Shown: positions 1 to 8,288 of the stretch, one piece after another
Numbering within the stretch: position 1 is the first letter of the stretch
How the letters are laid out: each line of letters opens with the position of its first letter
Origin: Negativicoccus succinicivorans
GTDB lineage: Bacteria > Bacillota > Negativicutes > Veillonellales > Negativicoccaceae
Assembly: GCF_014207605.1 (NCBI RefSeq)
Contig: NZ_JACHHI010000007.1
Coordinates: 20,647 to 84,646 of the forward strand
DNA: 64,000 nucleotides
Reading direction: 5' to 3'
Made by a program: the position numbers and the translations under genes
Notes under the pieces: generated by a model
What the model was told of the DNA's origin: nothing
The model's database searches: none
Seen by the model: only the letters and a program-made list of their open reading frames with translations

Positions 1-35
1 GATTCGTCTCAATTCGTCACCACCTAACTTTTACT

Positions 36-65
36 ATTTTACTATGCGCGTCAATTTTCTGTCAA
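36..65 (-). promoter_or_regulatory. Promoter reading out of the left edge
   Basis: On the minus strand TTGACA, an 18-nt spacer and TAAAAT. It is followed toward the window edge by an AGGTGG ribosome-binding-like site, so it probably serves a gene whose body lies outside the window. The 66-119 stretch holds nothing else I recognise. Confidence 0.55.
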
Positions 66-119
66 AACTATGCCGGCATGATCTCTTTTTGTCCTATAGT
101 TTCGTCTGTTGAAAATAGT

Positions 120-145
120 AAAAAAAGGCATGACGTCAACATGCC
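120..145 (-). terminator. Second terminator after ompM copy 1
   Basis: Minus-strand hairpin GGCATG-7 nt-CATGCC followed by seven T. It lies about 90 nt beyond the first terminator of the porin gene and so acts as a backup. Between the two hairpins (146-233) I see no gene. Confidence 0.6.
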
Positions 146-233
146 AACGCGAACGGAGATTGACAGACGGCGCGCCATCGTGAAACGGCATGCTGTGATG
201 TGCCGCGCCATCTTCCACGGCAATTTCGGCAAC

Positions 234-265
234 AAAAAAAGATGGCGGAAAACCGCCATCTTTTT
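234..265 (-). terminator. Terminator of ompM copy 1
   Basis: An 8-bp stem GATGGCGG/CCGCCATC with an AAAA loop and a T-run on the minus strand. The identical hairpin follows the second porin gene at 2027-2058, so the terminator was duplicated with the gene. Confidence 0.85.
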
Positions 266-277
266 ATAATCACCAAA

Positions 278-1795
278 TTAGAATTTGTAGGACAATTGTA
301 CTTTGGTGAGGTCGTCGAGGTCAGCGCCGTCTTTGGTTTCCGCGCTGAATGTGCGGAGACCTTCGAGTTTGACGTTTTCAGCAACGACTACGCCGAAACC
401 TGCGCCCCAGGATTCGGTGTTGTTCAGGTAGCTCGAAGTACGGAGAGCACCCGTGCCGCCGAGGTAGGAACCCGGTTCCGCGTCAACATAGTCAACGAAG
501 ATGTTGAAGCTGCCCGGTTTCTTCAGGTTCAGATGACCGAAGTCAACGCGAGCGGTCCAGAATTCAGCGTCGTCACGATCTTTGTAACCGACGTTGAAGT
601 AGTCGCCGGAGAGCGAGAAGTCTTCGTTCAGACCGAAGATCGCGCCCGCGCCCCAGATGTCATCCAAGCCGGCCGCGTCAACTTTGTCGCCGTTCGGAGC
701 GATGTAGGTGCCGAGTACGCGGAAGTTGCTGCCGTTGTAACCCAAAGTGGCATAGGTCATTTCCGGGCTCTTCAAGTCTTTAACTTCACCCAAATTCATA
801 GCTTTCAATGCTTGATATCTGGTCAGATCATTGACTTTTTCTTGTGCAAGAGCTACATCGTGCGTACGAACACCCAACATCATGTTGGTTTCATAAATGG
901 CGTATTGATCACCGGATTTGACAGCTGCGTCATATTCTTTTTGCGCTGCGTCTTTTACTTCTTGAGCTGCTTTCAAGTCAGCTTTGAATCCTTTCAGCGT
1001 TTCTTCCGGATTTTTGAGGTCTTTATACTCTGCAGTTAACCGTTGGTATTCTTCAAATTGTTTAAACGTGTTCAGGTTCATTTCTTTCGCGTAGCCGTAG
1101 CCGACGGAAGCGGTTACTTCATCGGTCGCTTTGTATTGGAGACGAACGCCGTCGAAAGCGTCATCGTACCAGTAGCCGGTCGCGCCGAATGTTTCACCGT
1201 AACGGCCAGCGGTCAGGTGCAGACCATCGGTCAATTCATGGTCAATATACAAGCGGTCGAGATCCAAATCCGGATCTTCTTTGTCGCTGTCAAAACCGAA
1301 GTTGCCCGAGGTAATGCGAGCGGTTACTTTGGTCTTGTCCGCTACTTTCGCGTTAAATTGGAGGCGAGCACGCATATCGAAGTGATCCTCATCTTTTATG
1401 CCGTCGTCCGTCCAACGAACACGAGCGTCACCGGTCACTTTTACGTTGCCGACGCGGTTTTCCAAGTTGGAAACGCGTACGCCAAGGCTGTTCAGTTCGT
1501 TCGCGAATTCGTCAGCCAAACGGTTCAGTTGCGCCTGTTGTTCCGCGTTCAACTGATCCTGTTTTACCATCGCGCGAGCGACCATCTGCGCCATTTCATA
1601 GCGGGTGATGTTCTGCTGGCCTTTGAATTCTCCGTCCGGGTATCCTTCGACTACGCCTTCAGCGGCGAGTTGGGATACTGCCTGGTACGCCCAGTCGTTC
1701 GGAGTTACATCCGAGAACGGATTCGGGGCCGCGAATGCTGTCGTTGCGCCGAGGACGCAAGCAGCTGCCAATACTGTTGCCAATTTTTTGTTCAT
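278..1795 (-). CDS. ompM: OmpM-type SLH-domain outer-membrane porin, copy 1
   Basis: Outer-membrane protein that should tether the outer membrane to the cell wall and act as a porin. Seen: signal peptide (about residues 1-23, ending AFA), one SLH domain (about 24-75, with a FSDVTPNDWAY-type start and an ITRYEMA motif), a Gln/Leu-rich coiled coil (about 80-120), then alternating beta-strand sequence closing in LSYKF with a terminal aromatic typical of BAM substrates. 505 aa. The start was set at the MNKK codon because AAAGGAG lies 10 nt upstream; an upstream in-frame start is less likely. Compared with the neighbouring copy it has a larger, Lys/Glu-rich, helix-like insertion around residues 245-345. 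In Selenomonas and Veillonella such SLH domains bind polyamine-modified peptidoglycan; that role here is inferred. Confidence 0.93.
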   Translation of the reverse strand: MNKKLATVLAAACVLGATTAFAAPNPFSDVTPNDWAYQAVSQLAAEGVVEGYPDGEFKGQQNITRYEMAQMVARAMVKQDQLNAEQQAQLNRLADEFANELNSLGVRVSNLENRVGNVKVTGDARVRWTDDGIKDEDHFDMRARLQFNAKVADKTKVTARITSGNFGFDSDKEDPDLDLDRLYIDHELTDGLHLTAGRYGETFGATGYWYDDAFDGVRLQYKATDEVTASVGYGYAKEMNLNTFKQFEEYQRLTAEYKDLKNPEETLKGFKADLKAAQEVKDAAQKEYDAAVKSGDQYAIYETNMMLGVRTHDVALAQEKVNDLTRYQALKAMNLGEVKDLKSPEMTYATLGYNGSNFRVLGTYIAPNGDKVDAAGLDDIWGAGAIFGLNEDFSLSGDYFNVGYKDRDDAEFWTARVDFGHLNLKKPGSFNIFVDYVDAEPGSYLGGTGALRTSSYLNNTESWGAGFGVVVAENVKLEGLRTFSAETKDGADLDDLTKVQLSYKF

Positions 1796-1799
1796 AATT

Positions 1800-1871
1800 G
1801 ACACTCTCCTTTGCAAAATGTCGGCAAAATAATCGGAGCGTCATGGTACGAGTGACCTTGTTTCCTCTACC
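1800..1871 (-). promoter_or_regulatory. ompM copy 1 leader: conserved block and hairpin at the Shine-Dalgarno
   Basis: The leader has a 27-nt block (1845-1871; core GAGGAAAC then AGGTCACTCG on the minus strand) shared with the other porin gene. Next to it GACGCTC (1836-1842) can pair with GAGTGTC (1800-1806), which abuts the Shine-Dalgarno. Pairing includes one G-U; in copy 2 the same position is A-U. Confidence 0.5.
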
Positions 1872-1915
1872 TTTCGCTCTTCGGTACACAGTTGCCGTGA
1901 CTATATACTGAAGTC

Positions 1916-1944
1916 ATTGTAACACCATTAAATTTAAAATGCAA
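1916..1944 (-). promoter_or_regulatory. Promoter of ompM copy 1
   Basis: Minus strand: TTGCAT, 17-nt spacer, TACAAT. Start of transcription would be near 1909, giving a leader of roughly 110 nt. Confidence 0.7.
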
Positions 1945-2026
1945 ATACGTAATGAAGAAATTTTATTTCATTTGTATTTTGATGAGACAGATTTTCTCAT
2001 TGTCCAATGCGTTTCATTTTTCGCGC

Positions 2027-2058
2027 AAAAAAAGATGGCGGAAAACCGCCATCTTTTT
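2027..2058 (-). terminator. Terminator of ompM copy 2
   Basis: Same GATGGCGG/CCGCCATC stem, AAAA loop and T-run as at 234-265. It separates the two porin genes, so each is expected to be its own transcription unit. Confidence 0.85.
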
Positions 2059-2075
2059 GGATTGCTTTGTTCCGA

Positions 2076-3506
2076 TCAGAACTTGTAGGACAATTGTACT
2101 TTCGTGAGGTCGTCGAGGTCAGCGCCGTCTTTGGTTTCCGCGCTGAACGTGCGGAGACCTTCGAGTTTGACGTTTTCAGCTACGACTACGCCGAAGCCCG
2201 CGCCCCAGGATTCGGTGTTGTTCAGGTATTTGCCCGTGCGGAGCGAACCCGTGCCGCCGAAGTACGATCCCTGTTCCGCGTCAACATAGTCAACGAAGAT
2301 GTTGAAGCTGCCCGGTTTCTTCAGGTCCGCGTGACCGAAATCAACGCGAGCGTTCCAGAAGTCAGCATCGTCATGATCTTTGTAACCGACGTTGAAGTAG
2401 TCGCCGGAGAGCGAGAAGTCTTCGTTCAGACCGACAATCGCGCCCGCGCCCCAGATGTCATCCAAGCCGGCCGCGTCCACTTTGCTGCCGTTCGGAGCGA
2501 TGTAGGTGCCGAGCACGCGGAAGTTGCTGCCGTTGTAGCCCAAAGTACCGTAGGTCATTTCCGGACTTTCCAGATCGTTTTCGCCATTAAACGCCTTGTC
2601 TAATGCTTCCTGAGCAAGTTCTACATCATGCGTACGAACACCCAACATCATGTTGGTTTCATAAATGGCGTATTGATCACCGGATGCGACAGCCGCGTCA
2701 TATTCTTTTTGCGCCTGCGCCAACGCATTTTGCGCCGCTTTCAAATCAGCTTTCATCTCTACAACTTGCGGAGCTACGTTCAGGTTCATTTCTTTCGCGT
2801 AGCCGTAGCCGACGGAAGCGGTTACTTCATCGGTCGCTTTGTATTGGAGACGTACGCCATCGAAAGCGTCATCGTACCAGTAGCCGGTTGCGCCGAATGT
2901 TTCGCCGTAACGACCCGCGGTCAGGTGCAGACCGTCGGTCAGTTCATGGTCAAGATACAAGCGGTCGAGATCCAAGTCCGGATCTTCGTTGTCGCTGTCA
3001 AAACCGAAGTTACCCGAGGTAATGCGAGCGGTTACTTTGGTCTTGTCCGCTACTTTCGCGTTAAATTGGAGGCGAGCACGCATATCGAAGTGATCCTCAT
3101 CTTTTATGCCGTCGTCCGTCCAACGAACACGAGCGTCACCGGTCACTTTTACGTTGCCGACGCGGTTTTCCAAGTTGGAAACGCGTACGCCAAGGCTGTT
3201 CAGTTCGTTCGCGAATTCGTCAGCCAAACGGTTCAGTTGCGCCTGTTGTTCCGCGTTCAACTGGTCCTGTTTGACCATCGCGCGAGCGACCATCTGCGCC
3301 ATTTCATAACGGGTGATGTTCTGCTGACCTTTGAATTCTCCATCCGGGTATCCTTCGACTACGCCTTCAGCGGCGAGTTGGGATACTGCCTGGTACGCCC
3401 AGTCGTTCGGAGTTACATCCGAGAACGGATTCGGGGCCGCGAATGCTGTCGTTGCGCCGAGGACGCAAGCAGCTGCCAATACTGTTGCCAATTTTTTGTT
3501 CATCAT
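2076..3506 (-). CDS. ompM: OmpM-type SLH-domain outer-membrane porin, copy 2
   Basis: Paralogue of the preceding porin, 476 aa. Signal peptide, SLH domain, coiled coil and the first beta-strands (about residues 1-235) are almost identical to copy 1, down to most nucleotides; the central charged insertion is shorter and diverged, and the last 150 residues are again close. It ends in the same LSYKF. Two adjacent ATG codons (3506 and 3503) follow AAAGGAG; the upstream one keeps the spacing seen in copy 1. The pattern of identical ends around a divergent middle suggests tandem duplication with gene conversion. The function, cell-wall tethering plus porin, is from family knowledge. Confidence 0.93.
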   Translation of the reverse strand: MMNKKLATVLAAACVLGATTAFAAPNPFSDVTPNDWAYQAVSQLAAEGVVEGYPDGEFKGQQNITRYEMAQMVARAMVKQDQLNAEQQAQLNRLADEFANELNSLGVRVSNLENRVGNVKVTGDARVRWTDDGIKDEDHFDMRARLQFNAKVADKTKVTARITSGNFGFDSDNEDPDLDLDRLYLDHELTDGLHLTAGRYGETFGATGYWYDDAFDGVRLQYKATDEVTASVGYGYAKEMNLNVAPQVVEMKADLKAAQNALAQAQKEYDAAVASGDQYAIYETNMMLGVRTHDVELAQEALDKAFNGENDLESPEMTYGTLGYNGSNFRVLGTYIAPNGSKVDAAGLDDIWGAGAIVGLNEDFSLSGDYFNVGYKDHDDADFWNARVDFGHADLKKPGSFNIFVDYVDAEQGSYFGGTGSLRTGKYLNNTESWGAGFGVVVAENVKLEGLRTFSAETKDGADLDDLTKVQLSYKF

Positions 3507-3510
3507 AATT

Positions 3511-3588
3511 GACACTCTCCTTTGAGTTCAAAATTTCGACAGAAAGTTTTCAGAGTGTCGCGGTGCGAGTGACCTGGTTTCCTCTACC
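3511..3588 (-). promoter_or_regulatory. ompM copy 2 leader: conserved block and hairpin at the Shine-Dalgarno
   Basis: Contains the same 27-nt block (3562-3588) as copy 1. GACACTCT (minus strand, 3552-3559) can pair perfectly over 8 bp with AGAGTGTC (3511-3518), which overlaps the end of AAAGGAG. The flanking leader sequence differs from copy 1, so conservation of block and pairing is selective. Confidence 0.5.
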
Positions 3589-3633
3589 CTCAACTCTGCC
3601 AGCAGCGTCTGTCGTCTCGCTTACTGTGTTTAC

Positions 3634-3662
3634 ATCGTACCATTTGGAAAACGCGAAATCAA
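3634..3662 (-). promoter_or_regulatory. Promoter of ompM copy 2
   Basis: Minus strand: TTGATT, 17-nt spacer, TACGAT. Its distance to the start codon matches that in copy 1. The remaining gene-free stretch 3663-3782 is AT-rich and shows no gene. Confidence 0.6.
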
Positions 3663-3782
3663 GCGATTTACAATGGTTTTTAGCCGTTTTGAAAACTTTT
3701 AATTCTATTCTAGTACCAATGTCAATTTCTATTTTTACGCTCATTTTTTAATATTTAGCCCGATCCGCCGCGCGGCGCAAAG

Positions 3783-3817
3783 AAAAAGCCTCTCGTCTCG
3801 TGACAAGATGAGAGGCT
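3783..3817 (-). terminator. Terminator of the DUF3825-like gene
   Basis: Stem AGCCTCTC/GAGAGGCT with a 15-nt loop, followed by TTTTT on the minus strand, 15 nt after the stop codon of the gene at 3833. Confidence 0.75.
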
Positions 3818-3832
3818 AAATTAAAATGTGTT

Positions 3833-5362
3833 TTAGTTTTCTTCATTCGCGGCGAGATAGGCTTTCATCAGCCAAAGGCTATCGATCGGTCGCACGATAC
3901 GCGCGTCAACGTACGCCATTTTCGGCGTCAACAGCGTGTGCGCCTGATAATTTCCCGCCGGCGTAATACCTACGACCAGCGCGCCGTAAGCGATGTCATC
4001 ATCGCGGAAACGATACAAGGGAAGGATGACGCTCATCGTGTTTTTGCCGGGATAATAGACGGGAATGGCGATGGCGGGATTTTGATCCACGCGGTCGCGC
4101 GCGACTTTCACATGCTCTTCCAAGCGGTCGAGCAGGCGATTTTGCCATTCTTCATGCTCGGCTACCAACGTGCCGAGTTTATAGTTTTGCTGCGCGACGC
4201 CTTCGCGGTCGCCCTGCTCTTGCAAGCGACGACGCTGCACGAGGATATTTTTCAGCGGCGATTTGGTCTCGCGGTCGCTTTCGTCAATCAATGTTTCTTC
4301 GGGCAAACGGCCCGCGTTGGCGATCACGATATGTTGAAAATCGACATCCAGCTCCGTATCGCGGCCGATCTGCTGCAAGCGCGGATCGAGCGCGTAGTCC
4401 GCTTTCTCCGGAAACTCGATGAATTTCTCGCTGAGGATTTTACCGTCGCCCGTGCCGCGAATGCAGAACGCGCGATAGACCCATTCCTGACGGTAACCGG
4501 GTTCACGCGCGAATAAGGCGTAGATCTCGTTATCCCGATTGTCGACAAGACCGGTGTTAAAAGCGGCGTATTGGTTATCCAGGGAGTAAACGATTTTTTG
4601 CTCGGTTTGCAAACGATAGAAAGTATAGTTTATATAGCTCGCCAAGCTGGCATTGTGAGTGTCGTTCGAAAAATACCATGGCTCGCTCTTCATCATCTTA
4701 TATAAGTCGTTATAAAACTCAACTTCCGCGCCGAGCCAGGCGAATTGCCGCAACGCGACGTTCGGACCGACCTCTTCACCGCCGGCGGTATGGCCCGCGA
4801 TTTCCGGCGGCAACGCGTCGACAATGCGATGCGCCGTTTTCACCGAGTTGTTTTTCGCTATTTTCTTCGCCGCTCCGTTACCTTCCGCCGCTTGCACGGT
4901 GTTATTTTGCCGCACCGATGGTGTTTCTGTCGGGCGGTTGACCTTCGCCGGTTTGTCCGGCGGGACTTGAATGACACGTTGCGTGGTGGGCGTCAACGTT
5001 TTGGCGAGTTTGCCGTTTTTCGAGCGTACGAGTTTGCGCCGTTCCTTTTTGACTTCGCCTGTCGCCGCCGGTTCCATTTCCTTAATTTCGCTTAAATACC
5101 AAATCCACTGCGGATTTTTCGCGCGATAGGAGTCGGCGTTGGGAACGTAACGAACCGCGACCGTCTTGCCGGTGACGCTGGGACGATTCAGCAGGTACGC
5201 GACTTCCTCATCCTTCCGTTCCGTGAGGGTGCCGTTTTTGCGAGCGCTGAGGTAACTTTCTTCGAGTAAATTATAATAGTCTATTTTTTCGTTACCGTAG
5301 AGCTTGCGCAAACGATTCCAACTGGTGGAGGGAACACAGGCTTTGTTTTTAATTCCTGCCAC
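3833..5362 (-). CDS. Uncharacterised protein with DUF3825-like C-terminal domain
   Basis: 509 aa, no signal peptide or membrane segment. The N-terminal 90 residues are basic and mixed; a low-complexity Lys/Thr/Pro/Gln linker follows (about 90-185); the last 300 residues form a folded domain with an LASYINYTF..RLQ stretch and an AFNTGLVDNRDNEIYALF segment that I associate, from memory, with DUF3825, a family of unknown activity sometimes joined to RNA-binding LOTUS/OST-HTH or cold-shock domains. No such extra domain is obvious here. The GTG start at 5362 was chosen because AAGGAGG sits 6 nt upstream; the longer upstream frame lacks a ribosome site. A TATAAT (5394-5399) with no good -35 precedes it. 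Single-gene transcription unit. Confidence 0.7.
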   Translation of the reverse strand: MAGIKNKACVPSTSWNRLRKLYGNEKIDYYNLLEESYLSARKNGTLTERKDEEVAYLLNRPSVTGKTVAVRYVPNADSYRAKNPQWIWYLSEIKEMEPAATGEVKKERRKLVRSKNGKLAKTLTPTTQRVIQVPPDKPAKVNRPTETPSVRQNNTVQAAEGNGAAKKIAKNNSVKTAHRIVDALPPEIAGHTAGGEEVGPNVALRQFAWLGAEVEFYNDLYKMMKSEPWYFSNDTHNASLASYINYTFYRLQTEQKIVYSLDNQYAAFNTGLVDNRDNEIYALFAREPGYRQEWVYRAFCIRGTGDGKILSEKFIEFPEKADYALDPRLQQIGRDTELDVDFQHIVIANAGRLPEETLIDESDRETKSPLKNILVQRRRLQEQGDREGVAQQNYKLGTLVAEHEEWQNRLLDRLEEHVKVARDRVDQNPAIAIPVYYPGKNTMSVILPLYRFRDDDIAYGALVVGITPAGNYQAHTLLTPKMAYVDARIVRPIDSLWLMKAYLAANEEN

Positions 5363-5468
5363 AGGACACCTCCTTATCTGTGTATACCCGTTTATTATAG
5401 CATACGGGCCGCGGTTTTTACTAAGCATGCGATATCGCGCGACCGTCGCCGAAAAATAATGACGTGAC

Positions 5469-5490
5469 AAAAAAAGCGTCGATCGACGCT
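5469..5490 (-). terminator. Terminator of the ABC transporter operon
   Basis: A 16-bp perfect palindrome AGCGTCGATCGACGCT followed by a T-run on the minus strand, just beyond the ATPase stop codon. Confidence 0.8.
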
Positions 5491-5494
5491 CTTT

Positions 5495-6283
5495 TTATGC
5501 CAAGACCATGCTGTCACTGAACGAGGCCGCGGTTTCTTCAAATTGTTCCAATACGTCGGTGACGGTAAGGCTCTCTTTCTCCGCGCCTTTCACGTCCCAA
5601 ATAATGCGTCCCTGATGCATCATGATCAGGCGATTGCCCAGCCGCAAGGCGTCGCGCATATTGTGGGTGATCATCAGCGTGGTGAGTTGATGCTCCCGCA
5701 CGATGCGGTCGGTGAGCGCCAATACTTTCGCCGCCGTTTTCGGATCCAACGCGGCGGTCGGTTCATCCAAAAGCAAGAGTTTCGGTCGTTGCAAGGTCGC
5801 CATCAATAAGGTAATAGCCTGGCGTTGTCCGCCCGATAAAAGTTCCATGCGCGTGAACAGACGATCTTCCAAGCCTAAGCCCAGCGTCGCCAAAAGTTCG
5901 CGATAATGCTCCCGCTTGTCATTGCTGAACGCCCAGCGCAGAGACAGCGGCAAGCCTCGTTTCGCCGCGAGTATCAAATTTTCTTCCACCATCATGCCGC
6001 CCGCCGTGCCCTGCAACGGGTCTTGAAACACGCGGCCGATGTAGCGCGCGCGCCGGTGTTCCGAACAGGCGGTCACATCGCGACCGTCAATGATGATTTG
6101 TCCGGCATCGACAGGAAACACGCCGGCGATCGCGTTCAAAAGCGTCGATTTGCCCGCGCCGTTGCCGCCGATCATCGTGCAGAAGTCGCCGGGTTCTAAA
6201 TGCAAATCGCAGCCGTCTAACGCGACTTTCGCATTGACCGAGCCGGGGAAAAATGTTTTTTTGAGGTTCGTCACATGAAGCAT
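5495..6283 (-). CDS. ABC transporter ATP-binding protein (TrpX-type system)
   Basis: 262 aa ATPase that powers import by the two genes upstream of it. Walker A GGNGAGKST (about residues 38-46), signature LSGGQRQ, Walker B LLLLDEPTAALD and the switch histidine in MITHN are all present. The ATG at 6283 overlaps the permease stop as TGATG, indicating translational coupling; in-frame codons further upstream lie inside the permease gene. The family partner is a permease of the sugar-type BPD class and a TrpX/YtrF-like binding protein, as in the streptococcal tryptophan/tyrosine uptake systems; the actual substrate cannot be told from the sequence. Confidence 0.9.
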   Translation of the reverse strand: MLHVTNLKKTFFPGSVNAKVALDGCDLHLEPGDFCTMIGGNGAGKSTLLNAIAGVFPVDAGQIIIDGRDVTACSEHRRARYIGRVFQDPLQGTAGGMMVEENLILAAKRGLPLSLRWAFSNDKREHYRELLATLGLGLEDRLFTRMELLSGGQRQAITLLMATLQRPKLLLLDEPTAALDPKTAAKVLALTDRIVREHQLTTLMITHNMRDALRLGNRLIMMHQGRIIWDVKGAEKESLTVTDVLEQFEETAASFSDSMVLA

Positions 6284-7161
6284 CAGACACCTCGCTTCCC
6301 GGCCGACCATTGTTTTTGTACCAACGGCAAGGCCAACGCCAACGCCACCAAAACAGCGGTAAACAGTTTCAAATCGTTCGGCGGCATGCCCATGTACAAG
6401 ACGACCGCGATCACGATGCGATACATAATCGAACCCAAAACAACGGAGCAAAGACTGTTTTTAAAACTGGACCGACCGAAGAGCACTTCACCGATGATGA
6501 CGGCCGCCAGACCGATCACGATGGTGCCGATGCCCATGCCGACGTCGGCGAAGCCCTGACTCTGCGCGACGAAAGCGCCGCAGAGCGCGACCAACGCGTT
6601 GCTCAATAACATACCCAACACAATCATGCCATCCGTATTGACGCCGAGCGCGCGAATCATGCGCGGATTATTGCCCGTCGCGCGAATCGCCGTGCCGAGT
6701 TCGGTGCCGAAAAACCAATACAACAGCAAGCCGAAACCGCCCGCCAACGCGAGTCCGGTCAGAAAGGGCGTCCACATCGGCGGTGCGAAGCTGCCGTTCA
6801 AGTCAGTAAACACCGTGCGCGCGCGCAATAAAGAAATATTCGCTTTCCCCATGACATGCAAATTCACGGAGTAAAGCGCGATCATCGTTAAAATACCGGC
6901 CAAGAGCGCGGGGATTTTCAGTTTCGTATGCAAGAGCGCGGTGACCGTGCCCGCCGCGGCGCCCGCCGCGAGTGACAAGAGCAGCGCCGTCCAGGGAGAG
7001 CCGCCGCCCGCGATCCACATCGCCGCGACCGCCGCGCCGAGAGGAAACGTTCCCTCCACGGAAAGGTCGGCGATGTCCAATACCCGAAATGTCAAAAATA
7101 CGCCGAGCGCCAGGAGCGACCAAATCAACCCCTGCGCCAAAGTGGCTATGAGTAAACTCAA
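6283..7161 (-). CDS. ABC transporter permease (TrpX-type system)
   Basis: 292 aa integral membrane protein with about eight hydrophobic segments, beginning MSLLIATLAQGLIWSLLALG. It carries the LDIADLSVEGTFPLGAA stretch typical of the permeases that pair with ABC_sub_bind (TrpX-like) receptors, and a C-terminal loop region (EVLFGRSSFKNSL) that should contact the ATPase. Its stop codon overlaps the start of the ATPase gene; it lies 22 nt after the binding-protein gene. Substrate unknown; aromatic amino acids are the usual guess for the family. Confidence 0.88.
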   Translation of the reverse strand: MSLLIATLAQGLIWSLLALGVFLTFRVLDIADLSVEGTFPLGAAVAAMWIAGGGSPWTALLLSLAAGAAAGTVTALLHTKLKIPALLAGILTMIALYSVNLHVMGKANISLLRARTVFTDLNGSFAPPMWTPFLTGLALAGGFGLLLYWFFGTELGTAIRATGNNPRMIRALGVNTDGMIVLGMLLSNALVALCGAFVAQSQGFADVGMGIGTIVIGLAAVIIGEVLFGRSSFKNSLCSVVLGSIMYRIVIAVVLYMGMPPNDLKLFTAVLVALALALPLVQKQWSAGKRGV

Positions 7162-7183
7162 CTTCGTTCTCCTTCCCGCGTTC

Positions 7184-8179
7184 CTATACTTCCGTGAAAC
7201 CGATATCCGTCGGCACGGTAATGCCCAATAATTCCGCCTGCGCGCGGTTCAGCACGGGAACGAGTTCCGTTTGCGTTTCAATCGCCATGCTTTCCGGTTT
7301 CGCTTCGCCCTTGAGAATCTGCGCGCCCATCATGCCCGCCCGTAAGCCGAGCTTGTAGTAATCTACGGAAACCGACGCCAGCGCGCCGTTTTTCACGTGC
7401 GCGATCTCGGCGCCGTAAACGGGAATGTTTTTTTCATTCGTCACCGCGATCAACGCCGGTAACGCGGACGCGACCACATTATCCGTCGGCACGTATACCG
7501 CGTCGACTTCGCCCGTCATTTGGTACGCGGTCTGCGGGATGTCGTTCACCGACGCCACCGTAAATTTTTTCACGGTCATGCCCAGCGCTTGCGCCGCCGG
7601 CTCTAATGCCTGCACCTGCAATTCGGAGTTGACCTCGCCCGCGTTATAGATGACGCCCAATGTTTTAACCTGCGGCGTCAATTTCCGCATCAGATCTAAT
7701 TGCGCTTTCAAGTCAGTGCGGTCGCTGGTGCCGGTCACATTCGTTTGCGGTCGCGACTCGTCTTTGACAAGTCCCGCCGCCGCGAAATCTGTCACCGCCG
7801 TCGCCACCACCGGTATTTCATTTGTGGCGTTCGCTACCGCTTGCGCCGCCGGCGTGGCCACCGCGTAAATTAATTGTTTTTTGCTAAATAAAAAATGCCG
7901 CACAATCGTATCCAAGTTAGACTGATCGCCTTGAGCGTTTTGGCTCTCCAGCGTATAGTCAGTGCCCTCTTTCAGCCCCGCCTGCGTCATGCCGTCAGCA
8001 ATGCCGCGAGCCGCTTCATCGAGCGCCGGATGCTGCACAATCTGCACCAATCCGACCGAATACGGTGTACCGCTTTGTTTATGTTCGACGGTCGCTCCAC
8101 ATCCTGCGAGCGCGCCGCACAATACTATGCCTGCCAATCCTACCCATGCTGCCTTTTTGAGACGGTTTTTTCCCATCAT
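7184..8179 (-). CDS. ABC transporter substrate-binding lipoprotein (TrpX family)
   Basis: 331 aa receptor. A lipoprotein signal peptide ends with LAGCG (lipidation Cys about residue 27), followed by the ABC_sub_bind fold: VGLVQIVQHPALDEAARGI at the N-terminus, an ATPAAQAVAN segment and a VDAVYVPTDNVVASALPAL segment. In Streptococcus related receptors bind tryptophan or tyrosine. Two codons separate the first possible ATG from ATG 8179; the latter has GGAAGG at proper distance. It is the first gene of the three-gene importer operon and is preceded by an unusual repeated leader. Confidence 0.88.
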   Translation of the reverse strand: MMGKNRLKKAAWVGLAGIVLCGALAGCGATVEHKQSGTPYSVGLVQIVQHPALDEAARGIADGMTQAGLKEGTDYTLESQNAQGDQSNLDTIVRHFLFSKKQLIYAVATPAAQAVANATNEIPVVATAVTDFAAAGLVKDESRPQTNVTGTSDRTDLKAQLDLMRKLTPQVKTLGVIYNAGEVNSELQVQALEPAAQALGMTVKKFTVASVNDIPQTAYQMTGEVDAVYVPTDNVVASALPALIAVTNEKNIPVYGAEIAHVKNGALASVSVDYYKLGLRAGMMGAQILKGEAKPESMAIETQTELVPVLNRAQAELLGITVPTDIGFTEV

Positions 8180-8210
8180 TCTCATCCTTCCCTGCTACTC
8201 TGCTACGAAT

Positions 8211-8242
8211 ACTGCCATTTTCCCATTCTACCATGCTACCAT
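8211..8242 (-). repeat. Four 8-nt units in the transporter leader
   Basis: Read on the minus strand the leader holds four consecutive octamers each starting ATGG (ATGGTAGC, ATGGTAGA, ATGGGAAA, ATGGCAGT), with a further ATGGCAGC 17 nt upstream. They lie between promoter and start codon. Confidence 0.5.
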
Positions 8243-8288
8243 CCTGCTTATGCTGCCATGCGCTATCTGTCAAAAGATAGTTGAACAA

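Larger units (their letters stand above)
234..3662. repeat. Tandem duplication covering gene, leader and terminator
   Basis: Two direct copies (about 234-1944 and 2027-3662), each promoter-leader-ompM-terminator. Nucleotide identity is very high over the signal/SLH/coiled-coil region and over the terminator, lower in the middle of the genes and in the promoter. Confidence 0.8.

Noticed and set aside
78..269. Small plus-strand frame at the left edge
   Set aside because: It runs through the ompM terminator hairpins and has no ribosome site.
278..3503. Repeats suggesting a CRISPR array or mobile element
   Set aside because: The repeated sequence is explained by duplicated porin genes; there are no spacers, transposase or terminal repeats.
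8180..8288. TRAP binding site in the transporter leader
   Set aside because: NAG triplets are plentiful but not spaced at 5-6 nt, and no mtrB is in the window.
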